Source: an uncultured Paracoccaceae bacterium (GTDB taxonomy: Bacteria; Pseudomonadota; Alphaproteobacteria; Rhodobacterales; Rhodobacteraceae). Taken from it: 64,000 nucleotides of DNA. The stretch is from positions 186,001-250,000 of the forward strand of contig CAKZRP010000080.1 of NCBI GenBank assembly GCA_937146765.1. Reading direction: 5' to 3'. The position numbers and the translations under genes were made by a program. The stretch's first letter is position 1, and the number at the start of each line of letters is the position of its first letter. Below, piece by piece: positions 36,636 to 45,677 of this stretch. The notes below the pieces were generated by a model. It was not told where the DNA came from and searched no databases. It was given only the letters and a program-made list of their open reading frames with translations.

Positions 36636-36898
36636 GACCTTTGTCGGCGTCTCGGAGGTCACTGGCAGATGACCGCTGCGCCCTCTTCCGGCCCAAGAAT
36701 GAGCGCGGGTGAAACCAAAGCCGAGGCGGCCGCTACGCTCGGGTGACTGCCCAGGCTGCTGGAATCAAGGCCCTGAGGACAGACAGGATCCCGAAGCAGC
36801 CCCCTTGACCCAAACCGCCCCGATCCCGATTTGGGAAAAGTGCAGGTCGGGGCCTTGGGCTCGGTGCAACTTTCGCGCAGCGCGATCCGCTGGGCATA

Positions 36899-37738
36899 TC
36901 AGGCGCGTTTGTCCAAAGCCTCCAGAAGCTTGTCCTTCTCATCGGGATGCATGGAAACCATGTGACTGGAACCGGGATAGGCGCCACTTTCTACCGCCTG
37001 CTTGAAGCCTTTGACCGCCTTGCGCCGTTCCATATCCAATTGTCGACGGATCGAAGCACCGTCCCCCCAGCTTTGCGCGTGGCGCGGTGGATTTTCGGTT
37101 TCGCCGCAAATGTCGTCGAAGAACAGGAAGATCACGTCGCCCGCGGGTCCGGCACCGATGGAATTGGTGATCAGCCCAGTGTGCCTGCTGATCGCATCCA
37201 GGGCATCCGCGGCAACGCATTCCACCTCGCATCCAAACGCCCCGGCATCCTCGAGACGGCGCATGTCATCAAGCACCGCCATGGCCTCTTGCGCGGTCTT
37301 GCCCACCGTGCGCATCCCGCCAAGCTGGATGGATTTTGACGGCACCATACCCACATGCCCCTGCACTGCAATGCCCTGATTGGCGATCAACTCGACCACA
37401 TCGAGACTGCGCGGCGTCAGGACACTGTCAGCCCCTTTCATCGCCGCCTCGATGGCTCCGGCGAGGATTTCCTCGTTGGTGATGTAGCGCCCGGCAAAGA
37501 GGGCTGCGGTGATGAAGGTCTTCGGAGCCCCCTTGCGGACCTCCGGATACCAGTCACTGCCGGTGATGATCATGTCGATGCCTTGATCCGCGATGATCCC
37601 CGCCTCTTCGGCATTCTGTGCGGTCACCTGCGTCATCTTGCGATTGGCGGCCTTGTTGGCGCGCATATCGGCAATCGTCAGATTGCGCTCTTCAAGCGCG
37701 TGGCCGTAGGTGTAGATACGTTTCATCGGGCCGCTCAC
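36899..37738 (-). CDS. Ketopantoate hydroxymethyltransferase-like protein with altered active site
   Basis: The 279-residue protein aligns with PanB through GHVGMVPSKSIQLGGMRTVGKT (near 128-147), CEVECVA (170-176) and GVYPG-like AYPGSSH. PanB makes ketopantoate using Mg held by two Asp and a Lys. Here the second metal Asp region reads FITAAL and the Lys region VLTPRS, so those residues seem lost, while the Glu equivalent (Glu173) is kept. It therefore probably does not make ketopantoate. It overlaps the ferredoxin gene by ATGA and lies in a P450 operon. Actual function unknown. Confidence 0.7.
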   Translation of the reverse strand: MSGPMKRIYTYGHALEERNLTIADMRANKAANRKMTQVTAQNAEEAGIIADQGIDMIITGSDWYPEVRKGAPKTFITAALFAGRYITNEEILAGAIEAAMKGADSVLTPRSLDVVELIANQGIAVQGHVGMVPSKSIQLGGMRTVGKTAQEAMAVLDDMRRLEDAGAFGCEVECVAADALDAISRHTGLITNSIGAGPAGDVIFLFFDDICGETENPPRHAQSWGDGASIRRQLDMERRKAVKGFKQAVESGAYPGSSHMVSMHPDEKDKLLEALDKRA

Positions 37739-38055
37739 GTTTGCGAAGAAGGGATATGGATCACAAGGCCGTCCATCTCGGGGGTCACCGCGATTTGGCA
37801 GCTCAGCCGACTGGTCGCAGTCGGGTCGATGACAAAGTCGAGCATATCAGCCTCGTCCTCCCCGGCGGGGGTGATCTTGTCGGCCCAATCCTCCGCGACA
37901 TAGCAATGACAGGTCCCGCAGGCACAGGCACCGCCACATTCAGCCGCAATGGCCGCGATCCCGGCATTCACCGCGACCTGCATGACGCTCATGCCGGGTT
38001 TGGCCATGGCTTCGATGGTGGTTCCATCTGCTTCGATAAAGGTGATCCTGGTCAT
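37735..38055 (-). CDS. 2Fe-2S ferredoxin, adrenodoxin/putidaredoxin type
   Basis: The 106-residue electron carrier has four cluster cysteines in the pattern of this family: Cys40, Cys46 and Cys49 (CGGACACGTCHC) and Cys85 (RLSCQIAV), with the acidic EDEADMLD segment that contacts reductase or P450. It overlaps the PanB-like gene and follows the P450 gene by three bases, so it is very probably the P450's direct electron donor. No ferredoxin reductase gene is nearby. Confidence 0.94.
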   Translation of the reverse strand: MTRITFIEADGTTIEAMAKPGMSVMQVAVNAGIAAIAAECGGACACGTCHCYVAEDWADKITPAGEDEADMLDFVIDPTATSRLSCQIAVTPEMDGLVIHIPSSQT

Positions 38056-38058
38056 GTC

Positions 38059-39282
38059 TCAGCGCCTCCGGACGGCAATATCAAGGGAGACCGGGCCGCG
38101 GACAGACAGGCCCGGTTTGTAGATCGGTTCCCTGACCAGTTCGATGCAAGCGAAGCGCTGGTTCAGGGTGGTGAAGATCACATCCATGTCCAGCCGCGCG
38201 AGGTGATTGCCGAGACAGAAATGAGTGCCGCCGCCAAAGGCAATATGCCGGTTCGGGCTGCGGGTCACATCGAACCGATCCGCGTTGTCAAAACGCGCCG
38301 GGTCCCGGTTCGCGGCCCCGTAAAGCAAGCCAAACCGGGTCCCGGCCGGGAAGACACGACCGCCCACCTCGGTCTCTTCGGTGGCGAAACGGTGAAAGTA
38401 GGGGAGCGGAGATTCAAAGCGAAACATCTCCTGCACCGCCAGATTGATCAGGCCCGGATCCTCGCGCAGCTTTTGATGCTGGTCGGGAAAGCGGAGCAAG
38501 GCGTGCATGCCCGACCCCAAGACATCGATGGTGGAGCCATGGCCCGCCATCAGGATCAGCATGGTGGTGGCGACCAGCTCGTCCTCAGTCATCCGACCGG
38601 CATCGCGATGCTCGACCATGCGCGACATCAGGTCTTCTGCCGGGGCCTTGCGACGCGCCTCTACAAGGGTCAGGAGATACTCGTAGAACTCCTTTGTCGC
38701 CTGCTCGGCGACCTGCTTGTCGGTGTCGTCGCATCCGACATTGAAAAAGCGGACAACCTGTTCCGACCAGATACGCAGCTGTGGGCAGTCAGCATCCGGC
38801 ACGCCGATCACCCGCCCGATGATATGTCCGGGCACATGGGCTGCGAAGTCCTCGACAAAGTCGAAGGTGTCACAGGCGTTCAATTCATCCAGCAGATGGT
38901 CCACGAAGGCCTGGATGGTGGCGCGCTGGCGCGCAATCATTGCCGCAGTGAACTCCCGAAACACCAGTTTGCGGAGACGGGCGTGGGTCTCGCCCTCGCT
39001 TTCCAGCAGGTTGGTCTGCACGAAGCGCTCGTGATGCGGCATGTCATGCCAGTTCATCTTGCGCTGTTCGGCCTTGCGGTCCGCCTCGGACAGCAGGTGG
39101 TCGCGGCTGCGCAGCATGGTCTTGTTGAGCGCAACCGCTTCGACATCGGCAGCCTTGGTCAGCATCCAGCTGTCAACGTCAGCATAGTAGAAGGGTTCGG
39201 TCAGATCGCGCAGCTGTGCATAGGCCGCGTAGGGATTGCGGGCAAAGCTCTCGGAGAGGGGGTCAAAGGCAGGGGCGTGCAT
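38059..39282 (-). CDS. Cytochrome P450 with atypical oxygen-activation motif
   Basis: The 407-residue soluble P450 has the heme signature FGGGTHFCLG with axial Cys356, the ExxR motif (EMFR near 285-288), and typical bacterial class I length. In helix I, the usual AGxETT reads AGHGST (246-251), so the conserved acid is Gly249 and the alcohol position is Ser250. Such changes alter proton delivery in known P450s. It heads an operon with a ferredoxin and a PanB-like protein and is divergent from an AraC regulator. Substrate unknown. Confidence 0.92.
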   Translation of the reverse strand: MHAPAFDPLSESFARNPYAAYAQLRDLTEPFYYADVDSWMLTKAADVEAVALNKTMLRSRDHLLSEADRKAEQRKMNWHDMPHHERFVQTNLLESEGETHARLRKLVFREFTAAMIARQRATIQAFVDHLLDELNACDTFDFVEDFAAHVPGHIIGRVIGVPDADCPQLRIWSEQVVRFFNVGCDDTDKQVAEQATKEFYEYLLTLVEARRKAPAEDLMSRMVEHRDAGRMTEDELVATTMLILMAGHGSTIDVLGSGMHALLRFPDQHQKLREDPGLINLAVQEMFRFESPLPYFHRFATEETEVGGRVFPAGTRFGLLYGAANRDPARFDNADRFDVTRSPNRHIAFGGGTHFCLGNHLARLDMDVIFTTLNQRFACIELVREPIYKPGLSVRGPVSLDIAVRRR

Positions 39283-39341
39283 GGAAGGTCCATTTTGGCT
39301 GGCGGATCCCGTCTTCCTAAGGACCCGAGGTTTGACCGGGA

Positions 39342-40232
39342 ATGGACAAAGCGCCTGATTTGTATATTCCTCCTGTCAATTCTGGAAACATCACCTGCCG
39401 GGCCATCATGCTGAACACGATCGTGTATAATTCACCACTGCCTAAGGGGATGCCCTATCCCTATGGTGTGCTTGCGGCAGGTCACAGCCGCTTCACGCCC
39501 CGGGATCCGGCAATCACAGCGCGATACAAGGAGCACACATTGATCCTGACAACCGACGGCGCGGGGGAAATCGCCGTGGGGACTGAGGTGACCGGAACTC
39601 AACCCCTCACGCTGTCTTGGGTGAATACCTCTGCGGACTACCGCCACAAATGTGCTCAAGACTGCGCGGCATGGACATATCTCTGGTTTTCCTTCGAGGG
39701 CCACGCCGCCAGTCAACTCTATGGCAAACTGGCGCGACGCAGCCAGCTCCATGCCTTGGTGGCACCCGATACGATTGACCTCTTCAAATCGGTTCTGCGT
39801 GCGGTCACGTCAAACCATCAAGGGCGGCACAGCCAATTGAGCGCCCTTGTCGGGCAAACGGTTGCCCTGTTCGAGAACTGCCCCAATCAGACCAGGGGTC
39901 ATGACAGCCTCCAGGATCTCGCCAGAACGCTGGTGGAGTCGCTGGCTGATCCCTGGGATACAAGGTCGATGGCCGCAAAAGCGGGCCTCAGCCTGTCGCG
40001 CTTTCACTCCGTGTTCCGGGAAGAATTCGACGTCCCTCCTGCGACCTGGCTGCGCGAACAACGCATCAACGCCGCCAAGCGGCTGCTGACGGAAACCAAC
40101 ATGGCGGTCACGAGGATCGGAGAACTCTGCGGTTATCCGGACCCGCAGCATTTCAGCCGTGAGTTTACCAAGAACGCGCTGTTGCCTCCCACCAAGTTTC
40201 GCAGCCAGATGCGGGCGCGGGTGGCGCGGTAG
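39342..40232 (+). CDS. AraC-family transcriptional regulator
   Basis: The 296-residue protein has an N-terminal cupin-like sensing part and a C-terminal pair of helix-turn-helix motifs (SMAAKAGLSLSRFHSVFREEFDVPP; ITRIGELCGYPDPQHFSREF-like) characteristic of AraC/XylS. It is divergent from the P450 gene with 59 bases between starts, so it probably controls that operon. Start choice is uncertain: the ATG at 39342 has GGGA before it, and one 22 codons later is also plausible. Confidence 0.88.
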   Translation: MDKAPDLYIPPVNSGNITCRAIMLNTIVYNSPLPKGMPYPYGVLAAGHSRFTPRDPAITARYKEHTLILTTDGAGEIAVGTEVTGTQPLTLSWVNTSADYRHKCAQDCAAWTYLWFSFEGHAASQLYGKLARRSQLHALVAPDTIDLFKSVLRAVTSNHQGRHSQLSALVGQTVALFENCPNQTRGHDSLQDLARTLVESLADPWDTRSMAAKAGLSLSRFHSVFREEFDVPPATWLREQRINAAKRLLTETNMAVTRIGELCGYPDPQHFSREFTKNALLPPTKFRSQMRARVAR

Positions 40233-40383
40233 GTTTCAAACTTCGACGTTTTACTCGGAGTCTCGGGCCTCCATACTCCTCGAAACAGACGGCCAGACTG
40301 ACACCGCTCTGCGGGTCTTGGCTCAATGCCTGCGCGGAGCACGGGCTCCGTAACAGCCGGTCTGAGACACCTTCGGCTCTCCC

Positions 40384-41958
40384 CTATTTCTCCCGACCGA
40401 GAAAGATCAGTGCAACCACCGCAAGCAGCAACAGGATGACGGAGGTCGGGCTTGAGAACAGGAACCATGGATCAGCCCCGGAGGCGGAGAAGGCCTCCCG
40501 CGCGCTGCGTTCGATGGGCCCGGCGAGGATGAAGGCGATCACGAAGGGCAACACCGGCACCGCCAACTTGCGCATGGCCCAGCCGAGCACCCCGAAGGCC
40601 AGCGTCGCCCAGATGGCAAACATCGAGGTTTCCTGCACATAGATCGCGGTCAGGGAGACCAAGAGCACCACCGGCAAGAGCCGCGTGGCAGGGATTTTCG
40701 CCAGGACACCCATGGCCCGCATGACACCGCCCCCCACAACCCAATTGAGCAGATTGCCCACGGACATCAGGGTGAAAATGCCAAAGACGGTCACAAGCTG
40801 CGGGTTGATCGCCCCTTCCGGCATGGAAAAGACCGCAGGACCGGGGTTGAAGCCACCGATGCTGTCGGCTGCAAGGATCAGGAAGACCGCCGCCGCATTG
40901 CCGGGAATGCCCAGCGACAGCACCGGGATCAGGTTGGCGCCGGAGACCGCGGAATTGGCCGCCTCGGTGGCAGCGATGCCTTCAGGCGCACCGGTACCAA
41001 AGGGCTGGGCAGCGGGGTTGCGGCGCGCCCGCCGCGCCGCCATCGTGTAGGACAGAGTGGCCGCGAGGGTCGAGCCGACCCCTGGCAGGGCACCGATGGC
41101 GGCGCCGATCACAGCGCCGCGCCCGACATAGGGTGCGATCCGGCGGATGTCTCCGGGCTGCAACCCGTCCTCTGCCGATCCATCGCTGGCGGCCTTGACG
41201 TCAAGCGCATGATTGTCGTGCCAGAGCCGCTCCAACGTGGCGAAGATCTCGCCCACGATCAGCACGCCCAGCACGGCGGCAATCAGCGGCACGCCCGTCT
41301 GCAGGGCGTCGATCCCAAGGGTCAGCCGCGGAGACAGGTCGGTGCCCGCGGCAATAAAGGCCACCACCAGGCCAAGGCTGACCGAGAGCAACCCCTTGCC
41401 CACCGAACTGCCCATGACAGCCGCGATGAAGGAGATCGACAGGATCAACAGCGCGGTCTTTTCCGGCAGGTCGAGATAGGCCTCGACCATCACGGCAAGG
41501 AAGGGCGCGCAGATGAACAGCACGATATCGGAGAAAGTATCCCCCGCCACCGAGGACAGCTGCGCGATGCGCAGGGCGCGGCGGGGCTGGCCCGCCTGCG
41601 CCATTGGAAACCCGTCCAGCGTGGTCATCATCGCATCCGGCGTGCCGGGCAGGTTGAACAGGATCGCCGGCACCGCCCCGCCCAGCGTCGCCCCCTTCAT
41701 GATGCCGATCAGGAAGCCGAAGACCGGGAGGAGCGCATCCGGGGTGAAGCCGAAGGCGGAGATCAGCAGCGGCAGCGAGATCGCCATGGCCATCGGCCCC
41801 GCAAGGCCGGGAGTGGCCCCCACCGCGATCCCGGTGACCAGACCGGCGACCAGCATCACCAGCGCCAGGGGCAGCCCGATCCCGCCAAGCTCCAGAAGAG
41901 CCGGCCCCTGGAACACCGACAGCACACCGAGCCAGACATAGTGCAGCATTTCACTCAT
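40384..41958 (-). CDS. tctA: Tripartite tricarboxylate transporter large permease
   Basis: The 524-residue integral membrane protein has about twelve helices and the TctA family motifs GATPGLAGP, GVGSTLAATLSY and LGIPGNAAA. TctA forms the conducting channel of secondary transporters fed by a binding protein. Its ATG overlaps the tctB stop by ATGA. It ends the tctCBA operon. The substrate class in the wider family is carboxylates, but this cannot be fixed by sequence. Confidence 0.95.
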   Translation of the reverse strand: MSEMLHYVWLGVLSVFQGPALLELGGIGLPLALVMLVAGLVTGIAVGATPGLAGPMAMAISLPLLISAFGFTPDALLPVFGFLIGIMKGATLGGAVPAILFNLPGTPDAMMTTLDGFPMAQAGQPRRALRIAQLSSVAGDTFSDIVLFICAPFLAVMVEAYLDLPEKTALLILSISFIAAVMGSSVGKGLLSVSLGLVVAFIAAGTDLSPRLTLGIDALQTGVPLIAAVLGVLIVGEIFATLERLWHDNHALDVKAASDGSAEDGLQPGDIRRIAPYVGRGAVIGAAIGALPGVGSTLAATLSYTMAARRARRNPAAQPFGTGAPEGIAATEAANSAVSGANLIPVLSLGIPGNAAAVFLILAADSIGGFNPGPAVFSMPEGAINPQLVTVFGIFTLMSVGNLLNWVVGGGVMRAMGVLAKIPATRLLPVVLLVSLTAIYVQETSMFAIWATLAFGVLGWAMRKLAVPVLPFVIAFILAGPIERSAREAFSASGADPWFLFSSPTSVILLLLAVVALIFLGREK

Positions 41959-42506
41959 TGGTCACCATTGGGCGGCAGGAGGAGGTCATCAAAGGCAAGG
42001 TCGAAGACGCCGATCAACACCGCTACCGTCACGAGGCCCAGGCCCACGGCACGCAGGCTTAGGCGATGCTCGACAAGGGCGATCAAGGCTGCGACCAGAC
42101 CGGTGCCACCGAGGATGAAGCCGAGGTATTTCCAGGGCGCGGTGTCACGCAGGTTGCGATAGCTGCCCTCGCCCCCGAAGAGGGCGACCGCCAGCGGTCC
42201 GGTCCAGATCATCGCCCCGAGCGCAAGCAGGCAGATGGTGAGGATGGCGAGGAGGAAACCAATGCTGCGCGCAGTCAGACGGATTTCGGCCTCGGCCCGA
42301 CGCGCCTCAAGGAAGATCAGCGCGCCGGACAATGCCATGAGGCCAAAGGCCAGCCCCGGCGCCATCGCATCACCAATCGAGACCCGCCCGCGCTTGGACA
42401 GCAGATATCCAGAGACCGTGTCCTGCGGCACCCAGAGGATCAGCGCCAGGACTGCCAGCGCGATCACCGCCAGCCCCAACCCGTGGGCAAAGCTCAGACG
42501 TGGCAT
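41955..42506 (-). CDS. tctB: Tripartite tricarboxylate transporter small permease
   Basis: The 183-residue protein has four hydrophobic helices (near 10-25, 50-70, 85-105 and 125-170), as expected for TctB, which is poorly conserved in sequence. The assignment rests on size, helices and position between tctC and tctA. It starts 23 bases after tctC and overlaps tctA. Confidence 0.88.
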   Translation of the reverse strand: MPRLSFAHGLGLAVIALAVLALILWVPQDTVSGYLLSKRGRVSIGDAMAPGLAFGLMALSGALIFLEARRAEAEIRLTARSIGFLLAILTICLLALGAMIWTGPLAVALFGGEGSYRNLRDTAPWKYLGFILGGTGLVAALIALVEHRLSLRAVGLGLVTVAVLIGVFDLAFDDLLLPPNGDQ

Positions 42507-42529
42507 GTGCCGCCTCCCCTTCTGCGGGT

Positions 42530-43483
42530 CTACTCCCCCACAGCCTTGATCAGTTCGGCGGCGTCGGCATCCGCCTCGGCCATGTAGCTGTCAAGATCCG
42601 CGCCGATGCGCACCGATGGGCCGCCAAATCCCTTGATCAGCAGGGCATTGGCCTCGCTCGCGGCATCCTCGGCCACGGCGCGGATGGCTGCGCCCAGAGC
42701 CTCACGCGCGGCCGGATCGAGCCCGCCGGGGGCGATGAACATGAAATAGCCATCAAGGTAGAAATCGCTGCCGAGTTCGGTGATCGCCGGGGCATCGGGC
42801 GAATCCGCCAACGGTGCCGCGATGCCCCGGGCGATATTGGTCATCTCGCCCTGTTGCACCGATTTCGATTGCGCCCCGGCCACCCAGCCGATGTCCACAT
42901 CGCCACCGCGCAGCCCGTCCATCACCCCAGCGCCACCTCGCACTTCGACAATATTGAACTCGATGCCGGCCTTCTGGCCCAGATGCCAGGCCATGTCCGC
43001 CTGTCGGTCGGAGGCGGTGGCAAAGCGGATCGGGGTTCCGGCCGCGGCGGCCTCTGTCACCTTGTCCCAGCTGTCGAAGGTCCCGCCGGCCATGGCCACG
43101 AGACCCATCTGGAACTCCGCCGTGGTGGCCAGAGAGGTGAACTTGTCCAGCTGCAACGCCGGATCGCCCGCCGCCTGCGCGGAGTAGGTCAGCGTTTCGG
43201 AGACCACCATGCCGAAGGCGGTGCCATCCGCCGGGGCCTTGGCCAATTCCGCCGCCAGCGTCAGGCCGGAGTTGCCGGGCAGTTGCTGCGGAATGATGGT
43301 CCAGCCATAGGTTTCCTCGATCCCCTGGGCGATCAGCCGCGCCTGGGTATCGGCCCCGCCGCCGGCGGCAAAGCCGACATACATGGTGATCGGCCCGGGC
43401 GGGGTCCAATCCTCGGCCTGAACGCCTATGGGTGATGTGACGAGCAGCGCAGCCGCGAGCAGCGGCGTGTAAAACTTGGTCAT
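42530..43483 (-). CDS. tctC: Tripartite tricarboxylate transporter binding protein
   Basis: The 317-residue protein has a signal peptide (PLLAAALLVTSPIGVQA) and the TctC/Bug family fold, with YVGFAAGGGADTQARLIAQG near residue 35 and QQLPGNSGLTLAAELAKAPADG near 80. It captures the solute in the periplasm for TctAB. GGAGGACATC precedes the ATG. It is first in tctCBA and divergent from a MarR regulator and sulfatase, so a sulfated or carboxylated organic compound is an attractive but unproven ligand. Confidence 0.94.
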   Translation of the reverse strand: MTKFYTPLLAAALLVTSPIGVQAEDWTPPGPITMYVGFAAGGGADTQARLIAQGIEETYGWTIIPQQLPGNSGLTLAAELAKAPADGTAFGMVVSETLTYSAQAAGDPALQLDKFTSLATTAEFQMGLVAMAGGTFDSWDKVTEAAAAGTPIRFATASDRQADMAWHLGQKAGIEFNIVEVRGGAGVMDGLRGGDVDIGWVAGAQSKSVQQGEMTNIARGIAAPLADSPDAPAITELGSDFYLDGYFMFIAPGGLDPAAREALGAAIRAVAEDAASEANALLIKGFGGPSVRIGADLDSYMAEADADAAELIKAVGE

Positions 43484-43517
43484 GATGTCCTCCCTATTGC
43501 AGTCAGGCTGACGTAAA

Positions 43518-43557
43518 GAGGTGGACGTGTCAACGATAAGGTTGACATCTCCACCTC
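43518..43557. promoter_or_regulatory. 40-base palindrome between tctC and marR
   Basis: Left arm GAGGTGGACGTGTCAAC and right arm GTTGACATCTCCACCTC are inverted copies with 15 of 17 positions paired, around GATAAG. TTGACA hexamers occur on both strands inside the inner arms (43528-43533 and 43542-43547), where they could be -35 elements of divergent promoters. This is the obvious binding site for the adjacent MarR regulator; the 20-base inner part suits one dimer. Confidence 0.75.
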
Positions 43558-43592
43558 ATTGAGGAAGTCTCGGACCAAGGGAGGACTGGCAC

Positions 43593-44090
43593 ATGTACAG
43601 CGAAGACAGCACGGCGGACACAGAAGCGGCAGCCCGGATCGAAACCGCCCTGCCGTTGAGTTTCATGATCCACCAGCTCAGCCTGAAGCTGGCCGCACAG
43701 GCCCGCGCGGTGATCGCGCGGCACGGCGATCTGACCTTGCCGCATTGGCGCGTCATCCGGGTGATCGGCATGGAGGCTGCCGATGGCTCCACCGCCATCC
43801 GCAAGGTGCTGGACTTCGACAAGAGCCAGTTCTCCAAGACTGTCAACCAGTTGCAGGCCCGCGGTCTGGTCGCGATCGCGGATCATCCGACCGACAAGCG
43901 CCAGTTCCGCCTCTCGCTCACCCCCGCGGGCCGGGACGCGCTCGACCAGCTGCGCCCGGCGCTGGACGCCCGCCAGGCCTTTCTGATGCAGGCCCTGACG
44001 CCAGAAGAACAGGCGGTGATCCGCTCTGCCCTCGTCAAGCTCGGCCAGGCCGCCGAGATCACCGATTTTCCGACCGGAAAGACACCATGA
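43593..44090 (+). CDS. MarR-family transcriptional regulator
   Basis: The 165-residue protein has the winged-helix MarR fold: LSFMIHQLSLKLAAQA dimer helix, TLPHWRVIRVI, recognition region DFDKSQFSKTVNQLQARGLV and wing HPTDKRQFRLSLTPAGR. GGAGG precedes the ATG. It is divergent from tctCBA and overlaps the sulfatase gene by ATGA. It likely represses both sides through the palindrome at 43518-43557, responding to the transported compound. Confidence 0.93.
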   Translation: MYSEDSTADTEAAARIETALPLSFMIHQLSLKLAAQARAVIARHGDLTLPHWRVIRVIGMEAADGSTAIRKVLDFDKSQFSKTVNQLQARGLVAIADHPTDKRQFRLSLTPAGRDALDQLRPALDARQAFLMQALTPEEQAVIRSALVKLGQAAEITDFPTGKTP

Positions 44091-45517
44091 CCCGATCCAA
44101 GAACCTCCTCGTCATCATGTCGGACGAACATCAGGCGCGCGCACTGTCCTGCGCCGGTCATCCGCTGGTGAAGACGCCCCACCTCGACCGGCTTGCCGCG
44201 CGCGGCATCCGCTTCAGCAATGGCTACACGCCCTCGCCGATCTGCGTGCCGGCCCGGGCCGCCTTTGCCTCGGGGCGTTATGTGCATGATATCCGGCTCT
44301 GGGACAATGCGATGCCCTATACCGGCAAGCCGCGCGGTTGGGGCCATGCGCTGCAGGATCGTGGCATCCGCGTCGAATCCATCGGCAAGCTGCATTACCG
44401 CAGCGAGGAAGATCCGGCCGGCTTCGATGTTGAACATATCCCGATGCAGGTGGCCAATGGCGTCGGCATGGTCTGGGGCTCGATCCGCCGCGAGGACGAG
44501 CGGGTCCGCAAGGAAGGCCGCATGCTCGGCCCCTATATCGGCCCCGGCGACAGCACCTATACCCGCTACGATCAGGCGGTGGTCGCGCGCACCGAGGACT
44601 GGCTGAAGGACGCTGCCGGTCTCGACGGGCGCTGGTGTCTCTATGTCGGCCTGGTGGCGCCGCATTTCCCGCTCGTCGTGCCGCAGGAATACCTCGACCT
44701 CTATCCGCTGGACAGCCTGCCGCCGTTCAAGCTGCATACGATGGACGGGTTCGAGAACCACCCATGGGTGCAGAAACAGAACCATGCGCTGATGGGGGAC
44801 GACGGATTCGCCGATCACGACGAACGCAAGCTGGCGGCGGCCTGCTATTTTGCGCTCTGCAGTTTCCTCGACGACAATATCGGCAAGCTGGTCGCCGCGC
44901 TGGAGGCGAATGGCCAGCTTGACGAGACCACAATCCTCTACACCTCGGACCACGGCGACAATGTCGGCGCGCGCGGGCTCTGGGGCAAGTCGAACATGTA
45001 CGAGGAATCGGTCGCGGTGCCGATGATCCTTGCCGGTCCCGGCCTTGCGGCGGGCACCTGTGCCACCCCGGTCAGCCTGCTCGATGTGTCGCATACCATC
45101 ATCGACCATTTCGACGCAAGCTTGGAAGGCGACCGCCCCGGCGAAAGCCTTTATGACATCGCCGCGCGCCCGGAAGAAGCGGAGCGGGTGATCTTCTCGG
45201 AATATCACGCGGTCGGCGCGGTCTCCGGCGCCTATATGCTGCGCAAGGGCCGCTGGAAGCTGATCCACTATCACGGCTTCGCGCCGGAGCTGTTTGACCT
45301 TGAGGCGGACCCGGAGGAGATCAGCAACCGTGCCGCCGACCCGGACTGTGCCGGGGTGCTGGCCGATCTCTATGCCGCGCTCAACGCGATCTGCGATCCG
45401 GGGGCGATGAACGACCTCGCCTTTGCCGATCAGGATGCGATGATCGCGGGCTATGGTGGCCCGGAAGTCGCGATGAACATTGGAGCCCCCGCGGCAACGC
45501 CACCGCCCGAAACCTGA
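44087..45517 (+). CDS. Type I sulfatase-family hydrolase
   Basis: The 476-residue protein is a member of the alkaline phosphatase/sulfatase superfamily. The formylglycine motif CxPxR is present as CVPAR with Cys53, preceded by the metal site MSDEHQ (Asp13) and followed by TSDHGDNVGARGLW. No signal peptide is seen, so it acts in the cytoplasm, as choline-sulfatase-type enzymes do. It would cleave a sulfate or phosphonate ester taken up by the linked transporter. A formylglycine-generating enzyme is needed for Cys conversion and is not in the window. Confidence 0.9.
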   Translation: MTRSKNLLVIMSDEHQARALSCAGHPLVKTPHLDRLAARGIRFSNGYTPSPICVPARAAFASGRYVHDIRLWDNAMPYTGKPRGWGHALQDRGIRVESIGKLHYRSEEDPAGFDVEHIPMQVANGVGMVWGSIRREDERVRKEGRMLGPYIGPGDSTYTRYDQAVVARTEDWLKDAAGLDGRWCLYVGLVAPHFPLVVPQEYLDLYPLDSLPPFKLHTMDGFENHPWVQKQNHALMGDDGFADHDERKLAAACYFALCSFLDDNIGKLVAALEANGQLDETTILYTSDHGDNVGARGLWGKSNMYEESVAVPMILAGPGLAAGTCATPVSLLDVSHTIIDHFDASLEGDRPGESLYDIAARPEEAERVIFSEYHAVGAVSGAYMLRKGRWKLIHYHGFAPELFDLEADPEEISNRAADPDCAGVLADLYAALNAICDPGAMNDLAFADQDAMIAGYGGPEVAMNIGAPAATPPPET

Positions 45518-45677
45518 GTTTGGCGGCCAGAGGGACATCCATTTGGCCCCGGCCCTTGCGCTGGAACATGGGACGTTGCCATGGGGACCGTCGTTGGGGC
45601 CTGGCCTTGCAAACCCCTGTGTGACAAAGGTGCGTTTCAGCCCGGTATGGAAAATCCGCTCCGTCCCCGACTGGACC

